Assembly (NCBI GenBank): GCA_026315105.1
Contig: CM048744.1
Coordinates: 357,431,168 to 357,495,167, forward strand
Source: Locusta migratoria
Taxonomy: Eukaryota > Arthropoda > Insecta > Orthoptera > Acrididae
Direction of reading: 5' to 3'
Length of the DNA stretch: 64,000 nucleotides
In this document: in pieces, positions 40,905 to 50,210 of the stretch
How the letters are laid out: each line of letters begins with the position of its first letter
Numbering within the stretch: position 1 is the first letter of the stretch
Notes under the pieces: model-generated
Told to the model about the DNA's origin: nothing
What the model saw: only the letters and a program-made list of their open reading frames with translations
Database searches by the model: none
Translations under genes and position numbers: made by a program

Positions 40905-41560
40905 TGAAATTATCCACAATAATCTTGCACATTCCTCTTGTTTTTCGGTTAATCTCATCTTAATAAGAATTTTACGAACATGCTCACTTACATTATTTAT
41001 GTCAGCCACTGCTCTCTCTATAATGCAATACCAAATCTCTCAGTCGATCTCTTCTTTTTGGAATATCCCATCTGAAAGGTCCAATCAATCAACTTTGGCT
41101 GCTCTTCATTATATTTGATTTTCTTTCTTTCCAAATTTCCTTCATCCTTGGGGGTGTTGTACCCTTTCTTATTGAGGGCATTTTCGTCTATTTGTTTTCT
41201 TTCTCTTGAAATCCTTTATTTTAACTACTCCTTTAAAATGTGTTCTGTTTTCTATTGTGTCTGTTGTATATCTAGTGGTTTCCATGTGCTATTCAATCTC
41301 AATGAACCATGTGGGCTTCAATTTGCAACTGTTTAGTAATTTGAAGAACTCCTTGATTGCCCTGGTTATCCATTCTCTAGATGTGTTCAGTACATCAGAT
41401 TTTTTTTTTTTTTAATTTTTATTTTTATTTTTTTTTTTTTTTTTTTTTCAAGTGTAACTCTGTTTGGTCTACATTTCTTTTAGCATCTGGTATTTTCCTC
41501 CAAATTCTTTTTTAGAACTTCTGAAAATATCCAGTTCTTTTTCGCTAAAGTCTGCGCATA
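40905..41560 (-). pseudogene. RTE-type LINE fragment (second RTE family)
   Basis: Minus-strand pieces: KNWIFSEVLKKNLEEN, TSREWITRAIKEFFKLLN, KPTWFIEIE, TIENRTHFKGVVK, then RAVADINNVSEHVRKILI. The pattern WFxEIExxxE..TxxxIxNRxxF matches the C-terminal part of the related fragment at 58396-58824 (KWITETEEDIKELGITQDNI). It is the downstream continuation of 48286-48640, separated by a SINE. Dead. Confidence 0.55.
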
Positions 41561-41616
41561 GCCGGCCGCGGTGGCCGAGGTGACTGAGGCGCTCCAGTCA
41601 CGGTCTGCACGGCCAC
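41561..41616 (+). mobile_element. SINE head cut by the Tx1-type LINE
   Basis: GCCGGCCGCGGTGGCCGAGG to GCACGGCCAC: the first 56 bp of a SINE. The intact SINE lies at the right copy of the direct repeat (48089-48284). Confidence 0.92.
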
Positions 41617-41734
41617 GACGGTCCGTCTGCCACATCGGCTCCGGGCCGTGTTTACAAGTGCTTCCTCGCTGCGGCCGGCGGCGTTCTTCGCGTCCGCTGT
41701 TCTTCTATTTGCTGCATCTACGTACTTGTAAGTA

Positions 41735-43441
41735 ATGGCTGATTGTGAAGATCGCGAAAATAATGTGCAATTTGAATTTGACAAGTCGGTTCCGCGGCCG
41801 TCAGGTTTCGAAATCCATGGTTGGTTGAAAAACGATCTGAAAATTAATGAAAGTGACGTACTCGGTTTACAACTGGACGCTTTTCTGAACTCTCTCTTTG
41901 TCAAACTTAGTACTCCAGAACTGTGTGACACAATTGTAAATGTAGAAGGTGGTGTCCGGAAATTTAAACACTTTGATGGAACAGTGAGTAATGTGGCAGT
42001 GTCTAACGCCGGTTACGGACTTAGGACAGTTAGAGTGTTTAATTTACCGTTCGAAATGAAAGATAAGACAATTGAAAACTGTTTGTCACCGTATGGAACT
42101 GTGTTGTCTGTTACTAGGGAAAAATGGTCATCTGCATATATCTATCAAGTGGAAAACGGAATTCGTAGTGTCCGTATGATAGTACGAAAGCACATTCCGT
42201 CCTTCCTTGTAGTGAAAGGCCACAGGGCTTTTATTACATATAACGGACAGCCGTCGACGTGTTCGCACTGTAATGCCACGGGACACTACAGACAGAACTG
42301 CCCACGCCGCAGGCGCCCCGCGCAACTACCGGCGGGGGAGGCGGCAGACGCCGTGACGTACGCCTCGGTCGCGTTAGGAGGGCCCACCTCACCGACGCGT
42401 CGCGCTGCCGCGGATGAAACTGTCATGCATGTAGACGCCGCGCTCGCAGCCCCTCAAAATGAAACGGTCAGTGACGTCACAGCCGACGCTCAGAATGTAG
42501 CCGACGGTTCCGTGGTAGTTGCGGAAAAGGTAGCTAATCAGATACCACCTGAAGACGCGACGGGATCAGAACCCACCCCAGCTGAAGTTCCACTGGCGGC
42601 AGGTGCGGCGACTATGTGGACATCCCAGGTGACAGACGCCCATCTCGAGGTCCATCCTGACGAGTCGGCGACTACTGTGACAGATTCCGCAACCGTTGAA
42701 GATGTGCGTCCTACTGACGTCTCCTCAAATGTAGTCCCGGAGAGTCAGACGACGGGACTCGAACCAGCGCAATATGTTAAGCCTGCCGTGTCGACTCCGG
42801 TAGATGTGACATTGTCCATGTTGACAAGATCAGAAGCCGTGCAAGATAGCGTCCCCCCCGAAGTGTCAGCGGTTGGAGTTTCTGCCACCGCCGCTGCAGA
42901 TCGTCCACGCGAACGGGCAGACAGCGCGGGTGGCCGCAAGTCACGTCGCGACAGGGCAGCAGAAAGGCGCGCGCGCAGAGAGAAGGGCCGCAGTACCAGC
43001 TCCTCGGGATACCCGGAGCGGCGGGACTCCAACCAGAGGGGGTGGAGTCGGTCCCCCGAATCTCGTCAGTATCAGCGCTCGGCGTCGAAGTCGCTGCAGA
43101 AATCTGCGTCACTGGCTTCGTCACGGTCGGATTTAGATTCTCGGCAGGAAGCACAAGCGGGCCGTGGTTATCAGCAGCCCATGACGAGTGGACAGGAATA
43201 CAGGATGGAGGAGGTGGTCCGGCAGATAAAGGAAAAGCTCAGTGCACCCGACACCGACTATCATATGGCAATGGACTTGTCACGGGACTCGAACCCGGCG
43301 CAAGCCGCGGTCAAAAGAAAGGCCGAAGACGACCCGCAGCCGCGCACGCGCGTTTCTCTGCAGGGGGCCGCGGCAGGCCACGACACTGGACAGCAAGTGT
43401 CGAAGTCTTGGGCGGAGGAGATGGAAGAGGGCGAGACCTAG
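41735..43441 (+). CDS. Tx1-type LINE ORF1, gag-like nucleic-acid-binding protein
   Basis: 568 residues, intact. About residues 97-170 form the conserved ORF1 core (LRTVRVFNLPFEMKDKTIEN, YGTVLSVTREKW, VRMIVRKHIPSFLVVKGHRA), which resembles the RRM-like/gag core of Tx1-clade ORF1 proteins. A single CCHC zinc knuckle, CSHCNATGHYRQNC (CX2CX4HX4C), follows at about 176-189. The middle (200-390) is Ala/Thr/Val-rich and acidic, likely disordered. About 390-460 is Arg/Ser-rich (SRRDRAAERRARREKGRS), suited to RNA binding. The second half is much more GC-rich than the flanks. The first ATG after the leader was taken as start. The expected role is to coat LINE RNA as a ribonucleoprotein, by family analogy. 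Confidence 0.88.
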   Translation: MADCEDRENNVQFEFDKSVPRPSGFEIHGWLKNDLKINESDVLGLQLDAFLNSLFVKLSTPELCDTIVNVEGGVRKFKHFDGTVSNVAVSNAGYGLRTVRVFNLPFEMKDKTIENCLSPYGTVLSVTREKWSSAYIYQVENGIRSVRMIVRKHIPSFLVVKGHRAFITYNGQPSTCSHCNATGHYRQNCPRRRRPAQLPAGEAADAVTYASVALGGPTSPTRRAAADETVMHVDAALAAPQNETVSDVTADAQNVADGSVVVAEKVANQIPPEDATGSEPTPAEVPLAAGAATMWTSQVTDAHLEVHPDESATTVTDSATVEDVRPTDVSSNVVPESQTTGLEPAQYVKPAVSTPVDVTLSMLTRSEAVQDSVPPEVSAVGVSATAAADRPRERADSAGGRKSRRDRAAERRARREKGRSTSSSGYPERRDSNQRGWSRSPESRQYQRSASKSLQKSASLASSRSDLDSRQEAQAGRGYQQPMTSGQEYRMEEVVRQIKEKLSAPDTDYHMAMDLSRDSNPAQAAVKRKAEDDPQPRTRVSLQGAAAGHDTGQQVSKSWAEEMEEGET

Positions 43442-43471
43442 TCTCGCGCCGTCGTTGAATTCCCTGACTAA

Positions 43472-46400
43472 ATGGTGGCACACCCACCATCACTTGTTGC
43501 CACTATCAACATCAATAGATTTGTGTCAATTGTAAAGTTTGAATGTTTATTACAATTTTTGAATTTTTTGAAGGCAGACGTTGTTTTTCTCCAGGAAGTG
43601 GTGACCGAACTTGTTCACAATATACCCGGTTACCAGGTGGTTTTAAATTTCGATCCGGAGAGTCACAGTGGAACTGCTATTTTGATACGTGATGGTCACG
43701 AATTCAGTGATGTTGCCACTATCCCAAATGGACACGGAGTAGCGTGTACCATAAATAACATTCGTTTTGTAAATGTTTATGCTCCCTCGGGATCTGATTG
43801 CAAACCGCAACGTCGAGTCTTTTACAGTTCGGACATTTGTCACCTTTTTAGAGGCCCATATTTGCCTGTCATAATGGGCGGTGATTTTAATTGTGTACTA
43901 GACGACCGAGACCAGGAACCGAACCCATACAAGTGCATAGAGTTAGCAACGCTCGTGACTGAAATGAATCTAATCGACACGTGGCGCCACTTACACCCCC
44001 ACGATCCGGGGTTTACTTTTTACTACCCGACAGGTAGGAGTCGCCTCGATAGGATTTATATTTCTGGAGAAAAGAAAGACTGTGTACTAGAATCTGCGGT
44101 ACACCCAGTGGTGTTTTCTGACCATGCCGCATATGTCTGCCGTTTTCATTCACTGATGGCTCAGAAGCCACGTACGAAATGTAGGTGGAAGTTCAATGTA
44201 CGTCACCTTACCAACACTGGTTTCGACGTTGTGATTAATAGGGCATGGAGTAGTATTTTAACTTATCGCCATTTCTACTCTTCTGCGTTATCGTGGTGGA
44301 CAGAATATGCAAAACCAGCGCTACGAAAAAGTATTATTGAATTTAGTCAATCTGTTTGCCACTGGGAACGTACCACCTTGCAATTTTACGAGACATGTCT
44401 CAACGACGCAATCAATATGCAAACAGACAATCCGTCTTTCCGGATGGCGAACATCAGGCAAATTAAAACCAGACTCTTGGCCTTGAAGAAGGCGTCGTTG
44501 CGTGGTAGCGTGGTGCGCAGCCAGGCGGCCGGTCAGCTGGCAGACGAGCAGGCCTCGCTGTTCCACCTGCTGCGCGAGCGCCGCCGCGCGGCCAGGCGTG
44601 ACGTCACAGAGCTGCAGGCGGCCGGCGGCGCGCGGCTGAGGGACAGGGCGAGCATTCTGGCAGAGGCGCGCAGGCACTTTGCGGACTTGTTTAGCGCAAA
44701 AGCAACGGACAACGCCGCCATTACAGATCTATTGCGAGGTGTCCCTCACGTTTTAACAGTCACGGACCGCCGTCACCTCATGGAACCGTTCACCGTAGAG
44801 GAAGTAAAACAGGTCTTACAACTATGTGCAAAAAACAAATCGCCCGGTGCTGACGGCCTCCCGCCAGAATTTTATCTCCACTTTTGGCACTTGTTCGGTT
44901 CTGTTTTAGTTGAATGTTTTAACGAACTTTTAAATGGAGTGGCAATACCGGCGAGTTTTCCGGAAGGAATAATCACCTTGGCTCCGAAAACCCGAGTGAA
45001 CAATAGAATTGACAGTCTCCGCCCGATCACGCTTTTAAACGGTGATTATAAACTTTTTACAAAATGTGTTGCGTCCCGTTTAAAGCCTGTTATGTCTAAG
45101 ATCCTCAGTGACTGTCAGTTTTGTGCAGTGCCGCAAAGGAATATCTACGACGCGGTCACTACATACCGTGACGTCATCGCATACACCACGATGCGGAAAA
45201 TTCCCTTTGGAATACTTTCCGTCGACTTTGCCACGGCGTTTGATCGCGTTAGTCACCATTACCTAAGAAAAGTGCTTTCTAAACTTGGATTTGGGAATAA
45301 ATTCACGGCCATGCTATTCAATATTTTTAACAGCTCGACATCGCGTGTGACGATCAATGGTTTTTTGTCCGCACCTGTTGCCGTCGATTGCTCCGTCAAG
45401 CAGGGGTGTCCTCTCGCTATGGCCCTGTTTGCAATCTCACTGGACCCTTTGTTGCGACGCCTGCACAGTGCATGCGTCGGACTCAGTGTAGGAGGGAAGA
45501 AACAGGTTTGCCGCGCGTATGCGGATGACGTCGGCCTTCTTGTGTCTACGGAAGCTGACTTGGACACCATGCGCAAGGTCCTGACATTATATGAAAATGC
45601 ATCGGGTGCATGTATCAACAATCGTAAAACTGTGTTTCTTCCTATTTATGGGGCAGCGAACAGATTCCGACGTCCCTGGTTTACCGTGAAACAAGTGCAT
45701 AAGATCCTAGGTGTTCGTTTCTCGGCAAATCTTTTGAAGACAGCGGCACTCAACTGGCGCCTGACACTGCATGCAATACGCGCTATGGCGCACCTCACTG
45801 CCACCCGCACCCTGGCACTGACGCAGCGGGTTTCGATCGTCAACGTGTGTCTGCTCAGCAAGGCCTGGTTCCTCGCACAGGTCTTCCACGTGCCCAAAGA
45901 GCTAGGACGAGCCATCACACAAGCAGCCTATTGGTTTCTGTGGAGGGGTGAAATTTTCAAAGTAAGCCATGCTACCTGCACATTGCCCCGAGAGGAAGGA
46001 GGCCTCGGCCTGACGCACTTCGCTGTCAAAGCGGCGGCGCTACTGATCCACCGCACGTGCGCCGTTATAGAAAAGGACCCGCTCGGCCCCACGGCCGTTC
46101 TGTTCGATGTTCTCCGGCCCGCGTCTGAAATAGCACCGCTCAACCCCACTGCCATTCCTTACCGGCTGCGACATGTGAGAGAGTACTTTGTTCAGAAAAG
46201 TTACCTGGACGACGAAGACCTCCACCCGAGGACGCGGACTGTAAAAATCGTCTACCACGGACTGCGAGGACAGCCAGCTGCCAATAAAATGGAGATGCGT
46301 TTCCCAGGGTCTAGGTGGAAGAATGTGTGGGCGAATGTCCACGCCCCCTTCCTTGCAGCGGACGTGGTTAGTTGTTGGTATAAAGTCGTGAATCGAGTCG

Positions 46401-46816
46401 TACCCACCAACGAAACATTGCACCGGATTTGCCTGCGCGCTTCCAGCCTTTGCGTAGACTGCTCACAGGAGGACACGTTGGAACACCGTTTCCTGTGCCC
46501 CACGCGTTCGCCCATCTGGAACGTTGCAACCGGGATGCTGGCGTTTATAAATCGCACCGCCGTGGACACCTTCTCGGTGGACGTAGCCCTCATCCCTGAC
46601 TTCAAGCCATACCCTGCCACCAAGTGTGCCGCAACAACCTGGATCGTCGCGCATACTATCTACGCCGTTCTACAATTACAGTTGACACAGGTCTATCAGT
46701 TTATGATCTACCTTCAGGAGGAACATAACAACCTACGCCGTACAAAGGACTATTCTACTCGTTTTGCTCGGTTTTTGATCGTGGCAATTGAACATGCATA
46801 CCAAAATCTTTTGTGA
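43472..46816 (+). CDS. Tx1-type LINE ORF2, APE endonuclease and reverse transcriptase
   Basis: 1114 residues, intact. APE-type endonuclease about 1-225: TININRF, VVFLQEVV (Glu), VNVYAPSG, IMGGDFNCVL (Asp and Asn, about 137), RSRLDRIYIS (about 190) and FSDHAAYVC (about 215), i.e. the full catalytic set. Reverse transcriptase about 440-720: NKSPGADGLPPEFY, LRPITLLNGDYKLFTKCVAS, SVDFATAFDRVSHHYL (Asp), KQGCPLAMALFAISLDPLL and RAYADDVGLL (about 682). C-terminal Cys/His motif CVDCSQEDTLEHRFLC at about 993. No RNase H. The LRPITLLNxDYKL pattern and the ORF1 type point to the Tx1 branch of L1. It would nick the target and prime reverse transcription. Start ATG 30 bp after the ORF1 stop, preceded by TAA overlapping it (TAAATG), consistent with re-initiation. 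Confidence 0.93.
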   Translation: MVAHPPSLVATININRFVSIVKFECLLQFLNFLKADVVFLQEVVTELVHNIPGYQVVLNFDPESHSGTAILIRDGHEFSDVATIPNGHGVACTINNIRFVNVYAPSGSDCKPQRRVFYSSDICHLFRGPYLPVIMGGDFNCVLDDRDQEPNPYKCIELATLVTEMNLIDTWRHLHPHDPGFTFYYPTGRSRLDRIYISGEKKDCVLESAVHPVVFSDHAAYVCRFHSLMAQKPRTKCRWKFNVRHLTNTGFDVVINRAWSSILTYRHFYSSALSWWTEYAKPALRKSIIEFSQSVCHWERTTLQFYETCLNDAINMQTDNPSFRMANIRQIKTRLLALKKASLRGSVVRSQAAGQLADEQASLFHLLRERRRAARRDVTELQAAGGARLRDRASILAEARRHFADLFSAKATDNAAITDLLRGVPHVLTVTDRRHLMEPFTVEEVKQVLQLCAKNKSPGADGLPPEFYLHFWHLFGSVLVECFNELLNGVAIPASFPEGIITLAPKTRVNNRIDSLRPITLLNGDYKLFTKCVASRLKPVMSKILSDCQFCAVPQRNIYDAVTTYRDVIAYTTMRKIPFGILSVDFATAFDRVSHHYLRKVLSKLGFGNKFTAMLFNIFNSSTSRVTINGFLSAPVAVDCSVKQGCPLAMALFAISLDPLLRRLHSACVGLSVGGKKQVCRAYADDVGLLVSTEADLDTMRKVLTLYENASGACINNRKTVFLPIYGAANRFRRPWFTVKQVHKILGVRFSANLLKTAALNWRLTLHAIRAMAHLTATRTLALTQRVSIVNVCLLSKAWFLAQVFHVPKELGRAITQAAYWFLWRGEIFKVSHATCTLPREEGGLGLTHFAVKAAALLIHRTCAVIEKDPLGPTAVLFDVLRPASEIAPLNPTAIPYRLRHVREYFVQKSYLDDEDLHPRTRTVKIVYHGLRGQPAANKMEMRFPGSRWKNVWANVHAPFLAADVVSCWYKVVNRVVPTNETLHRICLRASSLCVDCSQEDTLEHRFLCPTRSPIWNVATGMLAFINRTAVDTFSVDVALIPDFKPYPATKCAATTWIVAHTIYAVLQLQLTQVYQFMIYLQEEHNNLRRTKDYSTRFARFLIVAIEHAYQNLL

Positions 46817-47342
46817 GGGGAATTCAATGACAGTCCAAACCCTAATCGGACTACGACTTTTGGCTATGGACATGGTCTCTGGTTATGATGTAATCCGACG
46901 GAACACTATCGCGTGACTATTAAACGGAAAGAAACATGATGCAGTAAAATTATATGTTTGTGGCATGTCACACTTTATGTGCGTGTGCGTCTATGCAAAA
47001 CTCAGCTTTGTTTTATCCTTACCTTTCGGTTTTGTTGACACGGTTTAAGAGTGTATAGTGCTTCGCAGGTCTGCCCACCGACCTTCAGTGTTGAGGATGG
47101 TTTTTTTTATTTCCATGAAGAGAATTATCTCTTCTTCATGTCTATGATTTAATTCTCCTTTACCATTTGGACTTTTAGTTGAGACCTTTTACCATCGAAC
47201 TTGAAGTGCATCACTGAAGAATACAAAGCACTGTACAGCGGAACTGTTTAATTTGCTTCTTACATCGGAGTGTTTTACGTTCACCTGCTATTACTATAGC
47301 TTGGAAGCTCGCCGACGAAGGCGAAAAATGGAGAGCGCAAGG
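46817..47342 (+). other. 3' UTR of the Tx1-type LINE
   Basis: 526 bp of non-coding sequence between the ORF2 stop and the A-rich tail, with no SINE or tRNA-like similarity noticed. It includes CGCCGACGAAGGCGAAAAAT just before the tail. Confidence 0.8.
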
Positions 47343-47381
47343 AAAAAAAAAAAAAAAAAAAAAAAAAAGGAAAAAAAAAAA
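47343..47381. repeat. Poly(A) tail of the Tx1-type LINE
   Basis: A26, GG, A12, ending exactly where the right direct repeat begins (AGTCCGATAG). Marks the reverse transcription start point. Confidence 0.95.
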
Positions 47382-48144
47382 AGTCCGATAGATTTACAGA
47401 CATTTGAACATTTTTCGAAAACTACTTCACCTATGAAGCTGAAATTATCCACAATAATCTTGCACATTCCTCTTGTTTTTCGGTTAATCTCATCTTAATA
47501 AGAATTTTACGAACATGCTCACTTACATTATTTATGTCAGCCACTGCTCTCTCTATAATGCAATACCAAATCTCTCAGTCGATCTCTTCTTTTTGGAATA
47601 TCCCATCTGAAAGGTCCAATCAATCAACTTTGGCTGCTCTTCATTATATTTGATTTTCTTTCTTTCCAAATTTCCTTCATCCTTGGGGGTGTTGTACCCT
47701 TTCTTATTGAGGGCATTTTCGTCTATTTGTTTTCTTTCTCTTGAAATCCTTTATTTTAACTACTCCTTTAAAATGTGTTCTGTTTTCTATTGTGTCTGTT
47801 GTATATCTAGTGGTTTCCATGTGCTATTCAATCTCAATGAACCATGTGGGCTTCAATTTGCAACTGTTTAGTAATTTGAAGAACTCCTTGATTGCCCTGG
47901 TTATCCATTCTCTAGATGTGTTCAGTACATCAGATTTTTATTTTATTTTTTTTATTTTTATTTTTTTTTTTTTTTTCAAGTGTAACTCTGTTTGGTCTAC
48001 ATTTCTTTTAGCATCTGGTATTTTCCTCCAAATTCTTTTTTAGAACTTCTGAAAATATCCAGTTCTTTTTCGCTAAAGTCTGCGCATAGCCGGCCGCGGT
48101 GGCCGAGGTGACTGAGGCGCTCCAGTCACGGTCTGCACGGCCAC
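47382..48144 (+). repeat. Long direct repeat, right copy (D2)
   Basis: 763 bp matching 40847-41616. Begins in SINE tail sequence directly after the LINE's A tail and runs into the head of the SINE at 48089, which here is complete. Near-identity to D1 argues that the duplication is as young as the LINE insertion. Confidence 0.93.
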
Positions 48145-48284
48145 TACGGTCGGGGGTTCTAATCCCCCCTCGGCATGGATATTTGTGCCGTCCTTAGTCT
48201 TAGTTAGTTCATAAGTTGTTTGTAAGTTTAGGAACTGATGACCCCGTAGTTAAGTCCCTTAAGCTTAACAAACATTTGAACATT
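48089..48284 (+). mobile_element. tRNA-derived SINE spanning the LINE target site
   Basis: Full-length plus-strand copy. GTCTGCGCATA on the left and TTCTGCTGCATA on the right suggest a TSD of about 10 bp with changes. It was present before the LINE arrived, since its first 56 bp are duplicated at 41561. The B box GGGGTTCTAATCCC has G-to-T at the invariant position. Confidence 0.92.
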
Positions 48285-48285
48285 T

Positions 48286-48640
48286 GATTTCTGCTGCATA
48301 CAGAGCTTTGGGTCTGGCCACTGTTTGGCAATATCGTGTTCCAGGACAAGGATTTTTTGTTATAAACATTTCTGGCTATGTGAGTCAGTCTTTCTATTTT
48401 GTGCACCCTTGCTTCTATCTCTTCTCTTGTGTTATTTAACTTCATTCGTTTTGTACATAAAATGTCCCTTTCTTGTTGCAATGTATTTATATTGCTTCCA
48501 GAAGCTTTTCGCCTTTTTAGTTCAATGCATCTTCAGTGGAATTGTTTTCCGTGTTTTGACTGGCGCCTGGGATTCCCCTCAATTTGTATACAAGTTTGAA
48601 ACCTCTCTATTACGCAACGTTGCGAACTTTTCCCCGTGAT
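48286..48640 (-). pseudogene. RTE-type LINE fragment (second RTE family), upstream part
   Basis: The minus strand gives SGSNINTLQQERDILC, KRMKLNNTREEIEARVHKIE, RLTHIARNVYNKKSLSW, then VARPKALYAAE before the SINE. The ALYAAE motif of RTE-type ORF2 (after the thumb) continues across the SINE into 40905-41560 (via its duplicate at 47440-48088). One stop is visible after SSVCSR. Dead fragment. Confidence 0.6.
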
Positions 48641-49129
48641 TTTTTATGTTTCTGTGCTAACTGTTCGTAATTCACTTTATGTCTCTTTGTGTACGACTAT
48701 CGAAACTGTGAGAACAAAGTTCATTACGTAAAAATGTACTCGTGTTACGTAAGTGATAATACGACCTAAAACATGTAACCAGATTAGAGGAATCGCAGTT
48801 GTCAGCCAAAAAACGCAAAAAGCTGTTCCACTGCAGATGCTTTAAAATAAAAAGTCTAAGTGTGTGTAGAAACAAGAAAAATGCAAAATACGGGGCAGCA
48901 AGAAAAGAGAGTTTTTATTTACAAGATGAATATTTCTGTGCTTGATTCAGACAAAGATCTCTTGTGTGGTAATATTTCCGCGGCCAGTAAGAATGTTTAA
49001 GAGAAGAGTTACATAATTTCGTTGTCGGTACCCTTGTATATCCAGGTTATTAGCGGTGTGGTTTTCTACAGTTAAACACGAATAAGCTTCCTTTTTGTGC
49101 AGCAAAAGTCTAAATAGGTAAGACAGAAA
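48641..49129. other. No recognised feature
   Basis: About 490 bp without motifs; ends with the left copy of the 18-bp duplication of the next element. Confidence 0.4.
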
Positions 49130-49147
49130 TTCAAGTAAACACTGAGA

Positions 49148-49892
49148 AAGAGACTTTCACTCTGCAGCGGCGTGTGTGCTGATATGAAACTTCCTGGCAG
49201 ATTAAAATTGTGTGCTGGAAGCGGGACTCGAACCTCAGACCTTTGCCTTTCGCGGGCAAGTGCTCTACCGACTGAGCTATCCCGACAAGTCTCACGATCC
49301 CGTCTCACAACTTTACTTCTACAAGTACGTCGCCTCCTACTTTCCAAACTTCACAGAAGCTCTCCTGCGAACCTTGCAAGATTAGCACTCCTGGAAGGAG
49401 ATATGGTGGAGACATGGCTTAGCCGCAGCCTAAGGGATGTTTCCAGAATGAAACTTTCACTCTGCAGCGGAGTGTGCGCTGATATGAAACTTACTGCCAG
49501 ATTAAAATTGTGTGCCGGAACCGGGACTCGAACCTGGGGCCTTTACCTTCGGCGGGCAAGCGCTCTACCGACTGAGCTATCCCGGCACGACTCACGATCC
49601 CGCCTCACGACTTTACTTCTGCCAGTACCTCGCCTCCTACCTCCCTTAGGCTGTGGTTAAGCCATGTGTCCACCATATCCTTTGATCCAGGAGTGCTAAT
49701 CTTGCAAGGTTTGCAGGAGAGATTCTGTGAAGTTTGGCAAGTAGGAGGCGAGCTATTGACAGAAGTGGAGTTGTGAGGCGGGCTCGTCGGTCGTGACGAG
49801 ATACTTCAGACGGTAGAGCGCTTGCCTGCGAAAGGCAAAGGTCTCAGGTTCGAGCCCCGGTTCCGGCACACAATTTTAATCTGCTAGGAAGT
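49148..49892. mobile_element. Three-unit inverted tRNA retroposon with 18-bp TSD
   Basis: Units: U1 minus (49148-49448), U2 minus (49449-49645), U3 plus (49646-49892). Each minus unit reads CTTTCACTCTGCAGCGG, GTGTGCGCTGATATGAAACT, a tRNA-like block (B box GGGACTCGAACCT, A-box side CTACCGACTGAGCTATCCC) and CCTCGCCTCCTAC. U3 is the same in reverse (GGCAAAGGTCTCAGGTTCGA, CCGGCACACAATTTTAATCT). A perfect 18-bp duplication, TTCAAGTAAACACTGAGA, lies at 49130-49147 and 49893-49910 and proves single-event insertion of the whole trimer. A long variable TSD points to LINE-type insertion; the inverted layout is unusual for a SINE. A lone U3-type unit is at 18719. Confidence 0.88.
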
Positions 49893-50010
49893 TTCAAGTA
49901 AACACTGAGATTGTATTGTGGGATGGTTCATTAGGCCAATTTAAATTTTAAGTTTCAGTAACAACTTCTCTGTCAACTAAAAGACTGCTGTCTAGAGCTA
50001 TTGGTTTGAC

Positions 50011-50199
50011 GAATGTTGGTATAGCTTATGGGACTTATCTACGGGGTCATCAGTCCCTAAACTTACAAACTACTTACAAACTAGCTTATACTAAGGACGG
50101 CACAAATATGCATACCCGAGGGGGGATTCGAAACCCCGACCGCAGTGGCCGTGCAGACCGTGACTGGAGCGCCTCAGTCCCTCGGCCACCGCGGCCGGC
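50011..50199 (-). mobile_element. tRNA-derived SINE
   Basis: Minus-strand copy lacking the first bases of the usual 3' end. Perfect 11-bp TSD ATTGGTTTGAC at 50000-50010 and 50200-50210. Confidence 0.93.
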
Positions 50200-50210
50200 A
50201 TTGGTTTGAC

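Larger units (their letters stand above)
40847..41616 (+). repeat. Long direct repeat, left copy (D1)
   Basis: About 770 bp, from AGTCCGATAGATTTACAGAC in the tail of a SINE to GTCTGCACGGCCAC in the head of another. Practically identical to 47382-48144; I see differences only in the T-rich tract at 41399-41448. Together the copies flank the Tx1-type LINE exactly, like a greatly enlarged target duplication. D1 stops mid-SINE where the LINE starts. Confidence 0.93.
41617..47381 (+). mobile_element. Full-length Tx1/L1-type LINE
   Basis: A 118-bp 5' leader, ORF1 (41735-43441), a 30-bp spacer, ORF2 (43472-46816), a 526-bp 3' UTR and an A-rich tail (47343-47381, A26 GG A12). No frame lesions were seen in either ORF, so the insertion appears recent and the element may be competent. 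It is flanked by the long direct repeat (40847-41616 and 47382-48144). ACGGTC at 41618-41623 is also found in the target just after the break (48146-48151), so 6 bp of microhomology may have joined the 5' end. Confidence 0.9.

Noticed and set aside
41115..41336. Identical 73-codon frames at 41115-41336 and 47650-47871 that looked like a duplicated small gene
   Set aside because: They lie in the long direct repeat and are antisense to RTE-derived sequence; duplication of the surrounding 765 bp explains their identity.
40742..41616. LTRs of a retrovirus-like element, because of the long direct repeats around a coding element
   Set aside because: The enclosed element is a poly(A)-tailed LINE with APE endonuclease and no protease, integrase, primer-binding site or polypurine tract. 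The repeats contain SINE and RTE fragments rather than LTR signals.
44321..46654. Several minus-strand frames of 60-127 codons across the Tx1-type LINE ORF2
   Set aside because: They lie antisense to an intact 1114-codon ORF with all expected motifs and have no motifs of their own.
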